Positions 1 through 13,774 of a stretch of DNA of 64,000 nt are shown piece by piece (position 1 is the stretch's first letter; each line of letters begins with the position of its first letter). Under the pieces are notes generated by a model. That model searched no databases. It was given only the letters and a program-made list of their open reading frames with translations, and was not told where the DNA came from. This stretch comes from Phoronis australis. Taxonomy: Eukaryota; Phoronida; Phoronidae. Made by a program: the position numbers and the translations under genes. Where the stretch lies: NCBI GenBank assembly GCA_002633005.1, contig NMRA01000012.1, positions 1 through 64,000 of the forward strand. Direction: 5' to 3'.

Positions 1-321
1 CGAGATTCGTCCAAGAATGAATTTTTTCTATTGGAATTAATTTTCAGTGTCCGAAAATCACGCGACTTTACCGTACCGATGAAGCACTGCCAACTAGTAC
101 CCGCGGACCTCGGGACGGTGCGCATGGAAGGTTCCAGGAGTCCAGGACCTGTATGAGAGGCTACTTTGTGTTCACCTGTGTTGTAAAAATACCAAGGGAC
201 GTTGATGACCTGTATGCGAGATATCCTGGTGTTCACCTTCCTGGTGGCGTGCCCGTTCAGTAGGCAAGGGGGGAATGTTATAGATGTGCTTCCGGTGAAT
301 CATATGAGCCTCTGTTAGCTA

Positions 322-540
322 ATGGGCAATTGCCTATTAGCTGAATGGTTAGCACGCTTGCTGGTTTTATGGGGGTCGCTGGTTCGATTCCCGGGTCGGG
401 TAATCTCGGCTATTACTACAAGTTCTTTTCTTGAAGTCAGGGTCAAGTTTTCATGGCGAGTTTTGGATTGTCTGGACAGCCTAAGTTTTATCGTTTGGGA
501 AATCGATGCTTTTGAAGTTGCGCAATATGCCCCCCATCCC
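322..540 (+). repeat. tRNA-derived SINE-like sequence with Pol III A and B boxes
   Basis: Positions 338-351 resemble a tRNA A box (TAGCTGAATGGTTA), and 381-391 is a perfect B box (GGTTCGATTCC). The spacing is tRNA-like, and a tRNA-length block spans about 330-400. The anticodon arm does not pair well, so this is not a functional tRNA gene. The non-tRNA body that follows to about 540 suggests a SINE. The outer ends are inferred, and no target duplication was identified. Confidence 0.5.
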
Positions 541-851
541 TGATTTTTAAATGGACAATTTATCACTCTTTTAATTGATAATTATTTCATTTTCAGAAAT
601 TCTGTCAAACTGCTGCGCATTGGCACTTTTCAAACAGCAGTCGTTAGTTCACCAAGTCGCCGCATGTCAGCGCCACGAGTGGCTACGTTGAAGTTCAATG
701 GCATCGCAACTTTGCTTTTCAAAATAAAGTTGTTACAAAAAGTTTTGTTGCGTAAATGATGAAATTCTTCATGTTAAGAATGATTTGTTTTCCCAAATGG
801 TCTTTTGTCTACTTTCTGATGTTTTTTTGCCATGATACGATCGAATAGTAC

Positions 852-915
852 ATGGGTAGCGCCGCAGCACTGAAAAAAGTGGGGCTATATAGCCTCCTCC
901 ACCCCCCTATCAGGC
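852..915. repeat. Short GC-rich dispersed repeat (copy 1)
   Basis: The block beginning GCGCCGCAGCACTGAAAAAAG and continuing into a GGGGCTATA / CCCCC stretch recurs as two tandem copies at 39408-39545. The unit carries near-palindromic ends (GCGGC...GCCGC) in the downstream copies. It is probably a small non-autonomous element. No coding content. Confidence 0.45.
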
Positions 916-3415
916 TATGATGTGCTGCTTATGTAGTAGTACTCATGGGCAGATCCAGGATTTTTAGTTAGGAGGGGGGGGCAGGGCAAAGTATTAGGCA
1001 GGATTTTATCCATGAGATATTTGCACCCTCAAGCTGCCAAATAAAATCTGGGAGAATTTTAAGGGGGCCATGAGCTGGCCCTCTTGCCCCCCCCCCAAAT
1101 CCACCAATCTTATCTTGTGGTATGATGTGAAATTTCCTCCTAGCTCAGATGTTTGTATTTATTTCTAAGCTGATGTGCTGTCTTTGCTCTATTCCTTTTA
1201 AGCCATTGTTTTCATCAAACATGTCATGGGGTTGATGCTCCTGTTCCATATATGCAAACAACACATTTAAACAGCAATATCTCTGTAAAAAATTGATCCA
1301 AATTGTATGTAATACATACCACCATGTTCGTCTCAATGAGACAAATCGTTTGATATGCAACACATATATTTTTTTATTTTTTACAAAATTATGTAAAAAG
1401 GCAGATATTTTATACATAATCGTCTCGTTTCAATGGCCATTTTCTCAGTAACCGCTCACCCAATTTTTATGGTTTTTGCACCATTTCATTTCTCACAACA
1501 AGGGCTTTTCAAAAATGTATGACACGTGGGCATTGTAAAAAAAATTAAAAGACGTCCTCCCTACTGTTATGTACTATAATATATAGTATCGCGCCTGTTA
1601 TTGACATCATCCGCTTGCCGTTATGTATTATAATATATAGAAGGTTACTCTGTGAGTTAACTGTATGAAGACTATCGTCAAAATGCAGCTAGGTACCACT
1701 GATTGTGTGTTGAGCGCCGATAGATGTCCAAATAGCACGCAACCTGGGTAGTTCTACTCATCATGTTCGGTTTGCTAGTATCAAAATTCTATTAAAAAAC
1801 TTATGATGTGAAACCAGTTTCAATAATTTTTGTGACGTGTACATAATATGAAAGAATAACTGTTGATTGAAGAATCAGGAAGAAAAGAAACTGGCCAATA
1901 GGTGCCGCAATATTTCATGGCGCCGACAGCGGAAACAAAGGATTGCACCACAATTTTAGCAGCAGAATAACATAAGAAAGTCATATTTTTGCAACACCGG
2001 TAAATGATTTAGTTTACTGAAGGAAGAGCATAGTTTTTAATGGGAGCAAAAACAAGCACGGGTGCGCGTTATTGCAATTGAGGTGTGGAGCTCACTGTAT
2101 CAAGGTAAATCTTGTTTTTGTTTGTTGAAACATCGCCGACTGAGGATGTTTTTTTTTTCTATTTTACATTTGTAACGGCCAGTAAAGCCTGTGCCGATTT
2201 GCTACCAAGTACGCACTGCTTTCACATGTCTGGGTAGTCACACGGCAATTGCTCACTCCAGGCTGGTACTTTGCATCAGTTTCACGATATGGCGATAAAG
2301 ATAAGAATTTGCTGATTTAGAAATTTATTTCCTCTAATTTATTACCTAAACGGGTACTGTTGCTGAAATTTGACGTACCCTCGCGATGAGTCAGGGCTGA
2401 CCTCAGTAATTGTTGGCTGCAGGAGATGTGCGTGCTTCTCAAACTTATGATAATGCATTAAATACCATTCATCATATACAAAGAACAGGTAAAATTTGGA
2501 CAATAAATAATCAAGTTTGTATAAAAAGAACCAAACTGAAAATCACAAACAACCAAACAAAGTAACAAAGCATTTAAGCTCACGGTGATGTCAATAAGTT
2601 TTCAAGGACACCATGACTGTCATTCAGGAATCCTTCCTAAACTGATGCATAGGAACTCAGGTCACGGAAATAGATGGGAATAGTCAATGATTTTCTGATC
2701 TCGACTGAGCTACAAAATTGTGCTCTAAAAGTCTTTTAGTTTGATCGCAGAAAGTATGTGAACATTATGCCATGTTACATATTACTTAATTTGGTATGTA
2801 TTTTTAAGTTTTTGGACTAGATTGCCCTTTGAGATGAGGGTTTCTCGAACCTTTTTCGCAAAAATTGGCCGTTTCTGCAATATTTACATATATGTCTAGC
2901 AAAATATCTTCATTCTCATGGAACTTCACGAGTAGCGAGAAAAAGATTCAGCAGAACCATCTTGGAACCGCACAGCTGTGTGGAAATTAATTTACTACTT
3001 ATTTGAAATCAAGGGTTACAGGGCAATCACTCAAATTGAATCTCCCGCCAGGAGATAGAGTGATGCCGGGGAAAATAAAGACAAAGCATAGTTTCATGCT
3101 GAGCAAGTTGTGACTCTGCGTGCATACGACCATTGAAAACGAATGCTCCGAGTCGCTGCACGCTTCTGTGACTTTTTGAACAGAGATAAATCCTCATTTG
3201 ATAGGTAACTTGACATTTCGCTGTCTTGACTTCATGCTCACAACTCGCTTTAGCACCGACTCTATTCCTGTTGCCCATTTTGTACTTGGTTTCCTATCAG
3301 TCTCTCGACACATGGTGTGATTTGTTGACCTATTTTTAAGTAGGTCAACAGTTTATCCCGCCTTGGCTGGAGACAGTCACAAAACTAAAACGTTTTAGTG
3401 AGGATGAAGTTAATT

Positions 3416-3952
3416 CAGGGCTTGGAATTTTCCGCGGAAACGCGGATTTCCGCCTTTTTCAAATGTTCTGTCCGCGCATTTTATTATATTTCTGCATAAA
3501 AAATCGGATTTGATATAAAATTTCCGCGGCAAATTCCTTTCTTACCGCGGCGTTGCAGACGACGTTCACCTCGAAAAGCGGAAGTTGCTCTTTATGTTTC
3601 GGAGGAATGTAAATTGTCAACATTGCCGGGGCGTCTGGGAGAGCGTGGTGGGATTTTCAATGGCGCCTCGTGTTATTGTAAACCGCGGCGACAAATACTA
3701 CGGCTCTGCAGCCAAAAATGTGTGGGTTGGGAGTGGACGGATGAGCTAAAAGGACGCAGACGCATGCTAGTGATGGTGTTAAGGTTTTTTTAAATTTTTT
3801 AAAAATTTTTTTTAAATTTTCTTTTATTTTTTTTAGTCCTTCCGATTTTTGTCGGGGAAAGGTTCACATCGACCATTTCAAGGCTGGGTAGCGCGCATGA
3901 TTTGGGCCGTAAAAGTTTCCGCTTTTTTTGTCATTGGTCATTCCAAGCCCTG
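3416..3952. mobile_element. Non-autonomous TIR DNA transposon, copy 1, with 6-bp TSD
   Basis: A 537-bp element begins CAGGGCTTGGAAT and ends with the inverted ATTCCAAGCCCTG, so the 13-bp terminal repeats are perfect. It is flanked by direct TTAATT repeats (3410-3415 and 3953-3958). A closely related copy lies at 9675-10195 with a different 6-bp duplication, which confirms the boundaries. There is no transposase ORF. The CAGGG-type termini suggest a hAT-like superfamily, some of whose lineages make shorter duplications than 8 bp; this assignment is inference. Confidence 0.8.
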
Positions 3953-5077
3953 TTAATTACACACTGCAAATTCAGTTGTCGTTGCAAGTGAATGTTGAAA
4001 TAGCAAACATGGTTAAGGCACGTATAGGACATATTGACCAAAAGCAAGTTTTCACCGAAAAATTAACATTTGTCGACATCAATACCAATACCTCCAAATT
4101 TTCCTAATTCAATCTACAACATTCATGACAAAGTGCAGCTGCCAACTATCTCCATTCATGTCAACCAATGCACATGCTGGTTAGGCAGCTTACATCATTG
4201 CCAGTGAATGCTTTCATTGACTGAAAACTGCAACATTAGATGCAGAGTCCACGGCGACACAAAGAGATTCATGATGGTAATTTGCAATTTCACAAGCTGA
4301 CCACAGTACGACCTGATGTGATGAGATCATTAGATTATGGTTGATTCTGGTCTGTAAATCGACTCATTTTGAGACCGCCTTTTAAATTCGTTATTTAGTC
4401 ATATATGTGTGCTTCTGTGGTTGTACTTGACTAGGAGGAACGGCAAGAAATTCGAAAGCTCCAGTGCCCGATTGCATGAAACAGTTCCAAATAGGGACTC
4501 GACTAAGTTCCTTAAATCTTCTGCGTACTTGTGGGCTTATGTAGATTCACTGATCATCCTTTTTATGGGATTTGAGTCTGCTAACTAAGTCAGTATGTGA
4601 CTTTGATATAAATCGCGAGTGAAGTCTACATTGAATGATCAATATTATTGAAATTAAGTAGGGATCTTTTCATGTAATGTCCCTAATTTAAGTACTAATT
4701 GCCTAATTATTTTGACTTAATTAAGGACTCAAATTATAGTTATATTGTTAGAAAATGTCATTGGTCAAAGAGGAGCTCATACTAATGATGAAATGATAGA
4801 AAAATACTACATCTGTGAGTAAAGAATGAAACAAATTCGCAAAAGATTTAAGGAACTTAGTTGAGTCTCTATATGGGACTGCTTCATGCAACAGGGCACC
4901 GGAAACGTTTGCCTATTTTGCTTTTACGCAACCAGCGTGCAAGCTTGCTAACCATGCAGTTGATAGCGAGTGGCTAACAGAGGTTCACGGGAAATATGTC
5001 TACATCAGTGGTTACCCCAATGCATTTGGTCACTTGTGATATGTGTTACAAATTAATAAATATTTTTCTCTATAGCC

Positions 5078-8000
5078 ATGGAGGAATCTGCACCCAAAAA
5101 GCAGCATCGCCAGCCCCACAGTGGGCCAAAGGCAGAAAAGAAAAAGGCGAAGACTCAACATAACCAGGAGCTTACAGACAGACAGCGGAATCCAAAAGCC
5201 TTCTCTTATCACTCTGTAAACAAAGTTGCAAAGGCTGTCCGCAGGTATTGACACTGTAGCAGAGAGTGATTTTTATTTTGTGCAGATGTACTTTATCATG
5301 TTACCCGTGAATAAAACATGGCATTGTTTCATTTTGGCATTTTCTCGCAAAATAAGTTTGAGGCTAACACTTGTTGCTTTAAGAAATCACACAATCGTGT
5401 TATGTCGGTATTTATCCAGATATCATGCACAATCATATTTTTAATTTCTTATACCTATTACTGTATTTATTATTGTACTTATGTATACTATCAAATAAAC
5501 TAATAATAATATTTCTAATCCCTAGAAGGAGGAATGTGTTCTGGCTACTCAATATGTATTCAGAGCATTTGTCATTAATGTGCTTTTGTGTTAGCAATGA
5601 AAAAAATTAATCTGTGTCTTAGTTTATATTTTGAACCTTAGTTGGCTTTTCTGTCATCCATGTTCTCTTTGAGTAATCCTATAATTATTATAAGTTTGTT
5701 TGCATGCTTGTGTTTATTTGGGATGTTTTCTTATAACCTAATAACGACTAGTACGTTTGCATGGTTACTTTCAATGGTAAACCATTTACTTACTGTTCTT
5801 GCTTATGAAGATGCATCGGTAACTGTTATTGTCTAAATGTAAAGTGTTTATTTATTTCAGGACTTTGGACATACAAGTGAAAAAGCAACACATACCTGTT
5901 GTGGACAGAACTCCTGTAGAACCTCCGCCCATTGTAGTCGTTGTTGTTGGCCCTCCTAAAGTGGGCAAGACCACGTTGATAAACTGTCTGATCAAGAACT
6001 TCACTCGTCAGAAACTGACCACCATACAAGGCCCTGTGACCATTGTATCAGGTATGCTTGTGAATACGGCACAGCTTAGATATTGAGGATATTCAACTGA
6101 CCGTGGTCAGAACGTTAAACAAGAACTAAGTTACGCAGAGGAAAATTTGCCTCCATTGAGATTAATTGTAGTGTCCATTCTTTCTTGTACTTTGACTTAA
6201 AATCTTAGTGCACTTTGACAGAAGTGCCTCTCTGGTGCAGAGTTCGTTAAAAACGATATGACATTAATTGGTAGATCATTGCTAAGATGCGATCTGCACA
6301 CAAGGAGTATTTTTAGACAATACGAGCAATGCAGAAAGAAGTTATCTAGCAATCAATGTGGTATTGTTTTTAACAAACTCTGCACCAGTTTGACTTCTTA
6401 AGATATCTGTGAATGTCCATTGATTGATAATTTGCAATGACCATTTTGACTACTACTATTTTGCATTTCAAAATTGGTTTATTTATCCAATGGCGTCCTG
6501 TTATGCAGGTAAAAAGAAACGGTTGACAATTATAGAGTGCAACAGTGACATCAACTGCATGATTGACCTGGCTAAGATCGCCGATCTGGTTCTGTTGCTT
6601 GTCGACGCCAGCTTCGGCTTTGAGATGGAGACTTTTGAATTTCTCAACATCTGCCAAGTGCACGGATTTCCCAAGATAATGGGAGTGCTGACCCACCTGG
6701 ACATGTTTAGGAATACCAAGGTCCTCAGGAAGACTAAAAAGAAATTGAAACATCGGTTCTGGACTGAGATTTATCAGGTGGGTGACCCTTGTGAAGTTTG
6801 CTTCCTAGGTCATCAATTGTTTTAAACTGGTATTACAAATGGCATTGTAAGTTTCCTGAAAACTTGCAGTCATATAAGCTTATGCCAGACAACACAGTTA
6901 AAAGGAAAAGACATTCTTGCTTTGTTTCTACTACATGGTAAATAGTACTCTATTGTCGAAAAATAGATGTGCCAGGTTTTTATTTCATTACAAAAGACAA
7001 GATATGTAAAATCTTCTATTCTACATGGAGTTAGTTTACGGACAGTCAAAACTTTGGTTTGGGTGTCTGGTTAAAATGTTTTCTATTACTTTGGACACCT
7101 GTTTTCATCCATTCTCTGTGAATCCCGCAGTGAGTTATTACATGCACACCTTGCTCCAACTGTGAACCTGTTGTGTTTGTTTTTTGAATGATTTAAATGT
7201 CATTTAGCTTTGTTGATTTCCTTACTCCATAAGTTATACTAATTTCCATATTTCAGGGAGCCAAGCTATTTTACCTATCTGGCATGGTGAATGGGGAATA
7301 TCAGAAGACAGAAGTCCACAACTTAGGTCGGTTCATCTCGGTGATGAAATTCAGGCCCCTACAGTGGAGAAATACTCACCCGTATCTTCTGGCAGACAGG
7401 TGAGTTTTTGATAACAACTCTTGGATCATCATGTTGATAGGTGGATGCCTATGGACATAATTTGGACAAAGAATTACACTGCGTGCCCAGAACTTACAAT
7501 AAGACCAAATGCTTTGACTACTCTGTTAGCTGTGCATTAGAGTATTGTTGTGGGGTTTGAGGCTATAAATGTTTCTCACAATTTGAAATGGTTCGTTTTA
7601 GAGCCATTTGACTTAGAGTGCACAAGCATACCGTCAATGCAGTCTTATATGGAGACACCAGCTGGGCAACAGCAGTTTGCAAACAACTAGATCTGAAATG
7701 GAATTGTTTGATTGTGGTGGATGAAAACAGAATTGCAAAATGTTTGTTTATTCATGATAATAATTATGTAAAAATAACTGGAGCTCATCTGTCAAACATA
7801 TACGTCAGAGGTTTAAATGCTCCATGCATTTACTTCAAATTATGTGATTGCTTTTGAAGAATATTATGGTAATTTATGTTTTGAAAAAAGAGGAAAGGGA
7901 GTGGAGTGACTTAATTGGCTTGAAACTATATTGAAAATTATGTGTTTCTTCCCGCTACATTGAGATTTGTGTTAGCACAGTTGTGATCAGGAATTTTGAC

Positions 8001-11000
8001 ATTAGAGGAGGGAAATCAGGGAGGATTTTGAGAACTCCATTAAATGAAAGATTACTTAAAGTATGTAACCAAAATAATAACGTAATGATAACGTAGTTTC
8101 CAAGTGAATGCTCCCTTGTAGACTTGTTTGTAAATTATTCAGAAGCTCTTGTGAAGCTTTTGTTAGGACACTGGATTGTCGTAGGAATTGCCTATGCTGT
8201 GTGTAACTGTTTGGGAGTTAACTGGTATCAGGTGACTTACAAGGCCAAGGGGCTGGGGATGTGTTGCTTATACCGTAAACTTAATTTGTTTTTGTATTGC
8301 ATTCTGCGATGCATCCATGTTACTGTAATAAATAATAATATATAAGGAAAACAAAATATATTGGGTACATACGGCAAAGTCATCTTTTGGTGGAAAAATA
8401 AACTAGAGGACTCTGACAGTTGTAGTTTTAGTTCATTCTCAGTGGTTATGCTGTTGCTAGTTTTGTCCCCACACTAGTGACAGTATATACTTGATTTAGC
8501 ATCCTTTTGTACTTGTTATCGGTAATATTGTAAAATCATAATGAATTTGTTGAAGTTACAATAATTCTTTTGGTGTATTTACCAGCTTCATTAACATTCA
8601 CTCATTCTTAGAAATCCTGCGTCTTTAGTGAATGTGGCATTGTTCACTGTATTTTAGAATGGAGGACCTCACTGACCCAGAACTGATTCGTCAGCATCCC
8701 AAATGCGACCGCAAGATTTCCTTGTATGGCTACACAAGAGGAGTTCACTTCAAAAACAACATGTCCATTCACATACCAGGTAAGAAGTAACGTTGTCTTA
8801 TAGTTCTTGGTAAAGATTTAATTATTTCATAGGCTTCGTCGAAAACATGACTTAACTTTTTGTTTGAAAACTTGATACAGATTCGCTCGTAGTGTCGACG
8901 CAATCTCCTTGCTTTGGGTGTGCAGTTACACCCGAAGAAAGGAGATTGTTTTGACACTGCGAGCAACTCTGTATTAAGTTTTCAAACAAAAAGTTTAATC
9001 GTGTTTTCAACAAATTTTGTGTTAACGAAGGGCTGCTACTAAACTATACTTATTTCATAAGGAAGTTATTTATTCCATTGGGAGTTGGATAAATTATGAC
9101 ATGCTTTGGGTGAGCGTCCCTCGGGGGAGGTTGGGTCTAGATAAGGGAGATGGCATTTGAAATCATGTAATAATCATTTCATCCGACACACTGAACTTTT
9201 AATTTTACAAAATCATACATTAAAGCAGCTATAAACCTACCTTCCATCACAAAAAAAACTTTTGATTTAGACCACTTTCCACTGAAAACCTGTCTCAAAT
9301 CGTTCTTGGACATGATTTCAGGGCTTAGAAATAGCTTACAGCTCCTTACTGATTGAGACCATGGTCTTCATGTTGGCTTGTCAATGCGTATCATTTATAT
9401 ACCAAGCATGATCTTTAGGAATACTCACCTGTCACTTCTTTGCAAGTCCAGAAATCAATTTTAGACCAATTTTATAACTGAAAGAGCTAAATCAAAATTT
9501 TGCTTCTTGGACAGAAAGCATGAGTATATAACCACTTTCGAAATAAATAGAAATGAGAGCATTCAATTTTCATCAAATGTGTTGTCATCCTTTTCACAAT
9601 GCAATGAATCTGATACAAGTGTTTTGTGTCAACTTAATAAGAAGCAGCTCGAAAACAGCCAACCAGAGTTTCTTCAGGGCTTGGAATTTTCCGTGGAAAC
9701 GCGGATTTCCGCTTTTTTCAAATTTTCTGTCCGCGCATTTTATTATATTTCCGCGTAAAAAAATCGGATTTGATATAAAATTTCCGCGGCAAATTCCTTT
9801 CTTACCGCGGCGTTGCTGACGACGTTCACCTCGAAAAGCGGAAGTTGCTCTTTATGTTTCGAAGGAACGTAAATTGTCAACATTGCCAGGGCATCTGGGA
9901 TAGCGTGGTGGGATTTTCAATGGTGTCTCGTGTGATTGTAAACCGCGGTGACAAATACTACGGCTCTGCAGCGAAAAATGTGTGGGGGTGGGAGTGGAGG
10001 AGTGGATGGACGAGATAAAAAGACGCAGACGCATGCTACTGATGGTGGTAACTTTTTTTATTTTCTTTTTTTTTAGTCCTACTGATTTTTGTTGGCGAAA
10101 GGTTCACATCGACTATTCCAAGGCTGGGTAGTAGCGCGCATGTTTTGGGCCGTAAAAGTTTCCGCGTTTTTTGTCATTGGTCATTTCAAGCCCTGTTTCT
10201 TGACACTTTGTTGTTTTAAAAGTATTCCGTTTGATAACTTGTTTATTGTACTGTAGGTGCTCATGATTTCATGCTGATGCTGTAATATCAGTTGTGTCAG
10301 ATTTCCTACTGTCCAGTCTTGATGATTCATATACATTGTTTGCAGGCTGTGGAGACTTTCAAGTCAAAGAAATCAGTAACCTGCCTGATCCTTGTCCATT
10401 GCCAGACAAGGAGAAGAAACGGTCACTGAACGAGAGGGAAAGGGTCATCTATGCACCCATGTCAGGAGTGGGTGGGATTGTGTATGATAAGGATGCTGTT
10501 TATATAGATTTGGGAGGAAGTCATTCCCACACTGCACAGGACCAAGAGGTAGGAGTTAGCTGAAACTGATGCTTGATGGACTTTTTATAAACTTCACCAA
10601 GTGTGAAATGAAACTATAATGTTACACCTAAACCTAATTTTTTTTTGCAACCGTCTCAGCAATGCTGTATGATATTCAATAGAAATGTTCATTTCTTTAC
10701 TGGGTATTTAGCATTTTTTTCAGCTCAGTGAAAAAATCTTGGAAATGGAATTTTCTGATGCTTAAAGCAAGTAGACTACATTTTGTTGTTTAAGTAGGTG
10801 ACTTTAATTCTCACGAGAACTTAAAAACCGCTGTCTAGCTCCATTGTATTGTAGCTTTATTCATGAAAGATGTTCTTCTTTGAACATGGGGTTGGTTTGC
10901 TTAGTCAGTATTTTTGTCAACATTCTACTAGTTCTGTTGTCCAAAAATGATTACACTGGTGAAGTGCATAACGTCAAAAATATTTTGATTTTCCAGATGG

Positions 11001-13734
11001 AAGCAGAGCCATCTAGTGAGCTGGTGTCATCACTCATCACCGCTGAACATACACTTGATGCCAAGATGGCCTCCAGTGAATTGTCCCTCTTCAAAGATAC
11101 AAAACCTATGACATCTGAAGATGCAGAGAGGTATTCTCAGGTTTAGAACTATTTGTTGTAAATTCATTATCAACGGTACTTGTATACTCGTACTTTAGAG
11201 CTGAAGTGTTTTTGTCATTTTTATTATGCACCTACATATTCGTATGTGGACACATTATGCTGTCATCCCCGTCCAGCCGTCCGTCCGTGCGGTGTCCGGC
11301 GTCCGCTGCTCTATCTCCAAAGCCATTCAACGTATGTTTATGAAATTTTGCTCACATGTTCCTTTCATGCATGGGACGGCATGAGCAAACTTTCGGACGG
11401 ATCTGACTACCGGTGTGTCCCCTAGTGGCAATTTTAGTTTTTATGTTTATCTCTGTATCTTCAAAGGTCCTCAACGTATTTTCATGAAAGTTTGCATATA
11501 GGCATCTGTAAGTGAGATGAGGCTATCCTCCCATTTTTGGATGGATTCGGCATAGTTTGTGCCACCTAGTGGCCATTTTTAATGTTTTCAAGCTGCTCTA
11601 AGGATGATAGTGAAAATTGGCATTTATGCTCTTACTATGAAGAGGATGGCTAACGATGATTTTCGGACAACTTTGACTACTGTGGCGCCTCCTAGTAGCA
11701 GTTTTGTTTCTTTGCGCCCATGACTGTATCTTCTAAACCGTTTGCAGGATTGCAGGATCCTTACTAAATTTAGCAAATGTAGTTATATGATGTTGGCAAC
11801 AGATGACGACAACTTTCAGACGGATCGGACTATCGGTGTGCCCCTAGTGGCAATTTTAGTTTTTTAGGCTTACCTCTGCATCTTCAAAGGTCCTCTATGG
11901 ATTTTCAGAAAATTTGGAATATAGGCATCTATTGGTGAGATGATGCTATCCTCCCATTTTAGGATGGAATCGAGGTACTTTGCGCCACCTCGTGGTCATT
12001 TTTGCTGTCTTTTGGTGTCCACCCCTCGATCAACCAAACCATTCTAAGGATGATTGTGAAAATTGACATATATGTTCTCAGTGTGAGAAAGACGGTTGAC
12101 GATGACGAATTTTGACTACTGTGGCTCCTCCTAGTGGTAGTTTTGTTTTGGTTTGCGCCCATAGCTGCATCTCCTAAACCCACTACAGGATCTTTATTAA
12201 ATTTAGTGATTGTTTTTTGTGAAGCTAACAACAGACAACCACGTCTTTCAGGCGGATCCAACAAACACTGTGCTTAATAGTGGCAATTTCATTTTTTCTG
12301 TTTTCCTTTGTTTCTCTGAAGTTCCTTGACAGATTTTTATGAAGTTTGGTAAATAGCTTTCTACTATAGAAGTGATGTTCCAGTTTTCAGATGGAATGGA
12401 TGTTTTTGCGTCATCTAGTGGCCATTTTTATGAAACAAGTAAACAACCGTTGAAGCACACCGTTTACGGTGCATTCGTGGGTGCATTTCAACTCTCCTCG
12501 TTGCTCTTGTTTGTCTGCAATGAAACCTTTTAACCTGGTCATTTACTGATTGATATTTTTCCCTATAAGAGTAAAAAATGAAGTTGCTGACTAGATAATT
12601 TGAACTTGTATGTCTTGGTTGATAAGTGAGTAAATATGATGCACAACTTTTTAAATGTATCAAGACACCACACACATCCCATTTATGATTTCTGTGTTTG
12701 TGTTTCATAGAATTACTATTCCAAGTGAAATGCTGGTACAGGATGAGACTGGTAGATCACGAAGAAAGGCTGTGTTTAATGATGAACCTGAAGATGGCGT
12801 TAGCAGCAGTGAAGGGGAGGAGGAGGATGGTGACAGTGATTTTGATGCTGACATTACAAATAAGGTGGAGTTCACTATATTTTATGGTTGTGTTCAGTGG
12901 CCTTGTGCAGCGTGGGATCATGAAGTCATTTTGCTTTGCTGCCAAGCAGTTTTTGTCCAAGATTCGTAACTAAGTTTCTTTTCATTTCTTCTTCAAAGCA
13001 TTTCTTCCTTGTTCAGCCGCCAAGTGCTTTATTTGGAATGATGTGTTATTTGTTTTTTGTACTAATCATGAACTGCTGAGCATAATAAGTTCTAGCTAAA
13101 TGTCGAGTTTCTGTAATGGTAATTCAGCTTCCTAAAGTTTTAGTAATCAAATATGAATGTGTTTTCAGTAGCTTTATGTCAGTTTAGGATTTTTTCCACT
13201 TTAGGACCAAGAATTTGATGTTGTACCCGCCAAAAGACTGAAAGTTATGGAAAGTGACAGTGAGGATGATAACGAACTGGACATTCAGATGTTTGCAAAT
13301 AAAAGCAAATTGAAACATGGCAGTGTTGCGCAGCAAGAAAAGGGTGGGATTAAGTCTGAAAAATCCAATTTAAAGATGGAAAAGGAACTAGAAGAAAGTG
13401 AAGATGAAGATATGGGCGAGGAAGGAGGGGCTGATGAAAGTGACCAATCAGATAGTGAGAGTCAGCAATCTCACGAATCAGACACTGCGGAAGAAATTAG
13501 TGCTAGGCCGAAAAGAGGCGGCAACAAGCTGCCAATTGAATCTGTTGGTGCAATGAATCTTGGCACGAAAAAGTCCAAGACAAAATATGCTAACAGGACA
13601 GATGTTGTGTCCTCTTTGAAGAGACGGGCTGATGATGGAAATGACAAAAGCAAAGATAGACCTGGTGCACTATCATCTGGTGATGAAAGTGAAGATAGTG
13701 TTGGTAGTAGTGAGGATGAAGATGATATGGATGG

Positions 13735-13774
<40 letters not shown>

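Larger units (their letters stand above)
1..5075. other. Upstream non-coding region of BMS1
   Basis: No protein-coding exon could be supported here on either strand. The open frames are short, low-complexity or inside repeats. It contains the SINE-like unit at 322-540, a short GC-rich repeat near 852-910 that recurs at 39408-39545, and the TIR element at 3416-3952. The BMS1 start codon lies only 2 nt after a good splice acceptor (ends 5075), so at least one non-coding 5' exon of BMS1 probably lies here. I could not place it. Confidence 0.6.

Noticed and set aside
330-400. Functional tRNA gene
   Set aside because: The A and B boxes are good, but the acceptor and anticodon stems do not pair, so a SINE head is the better reading.
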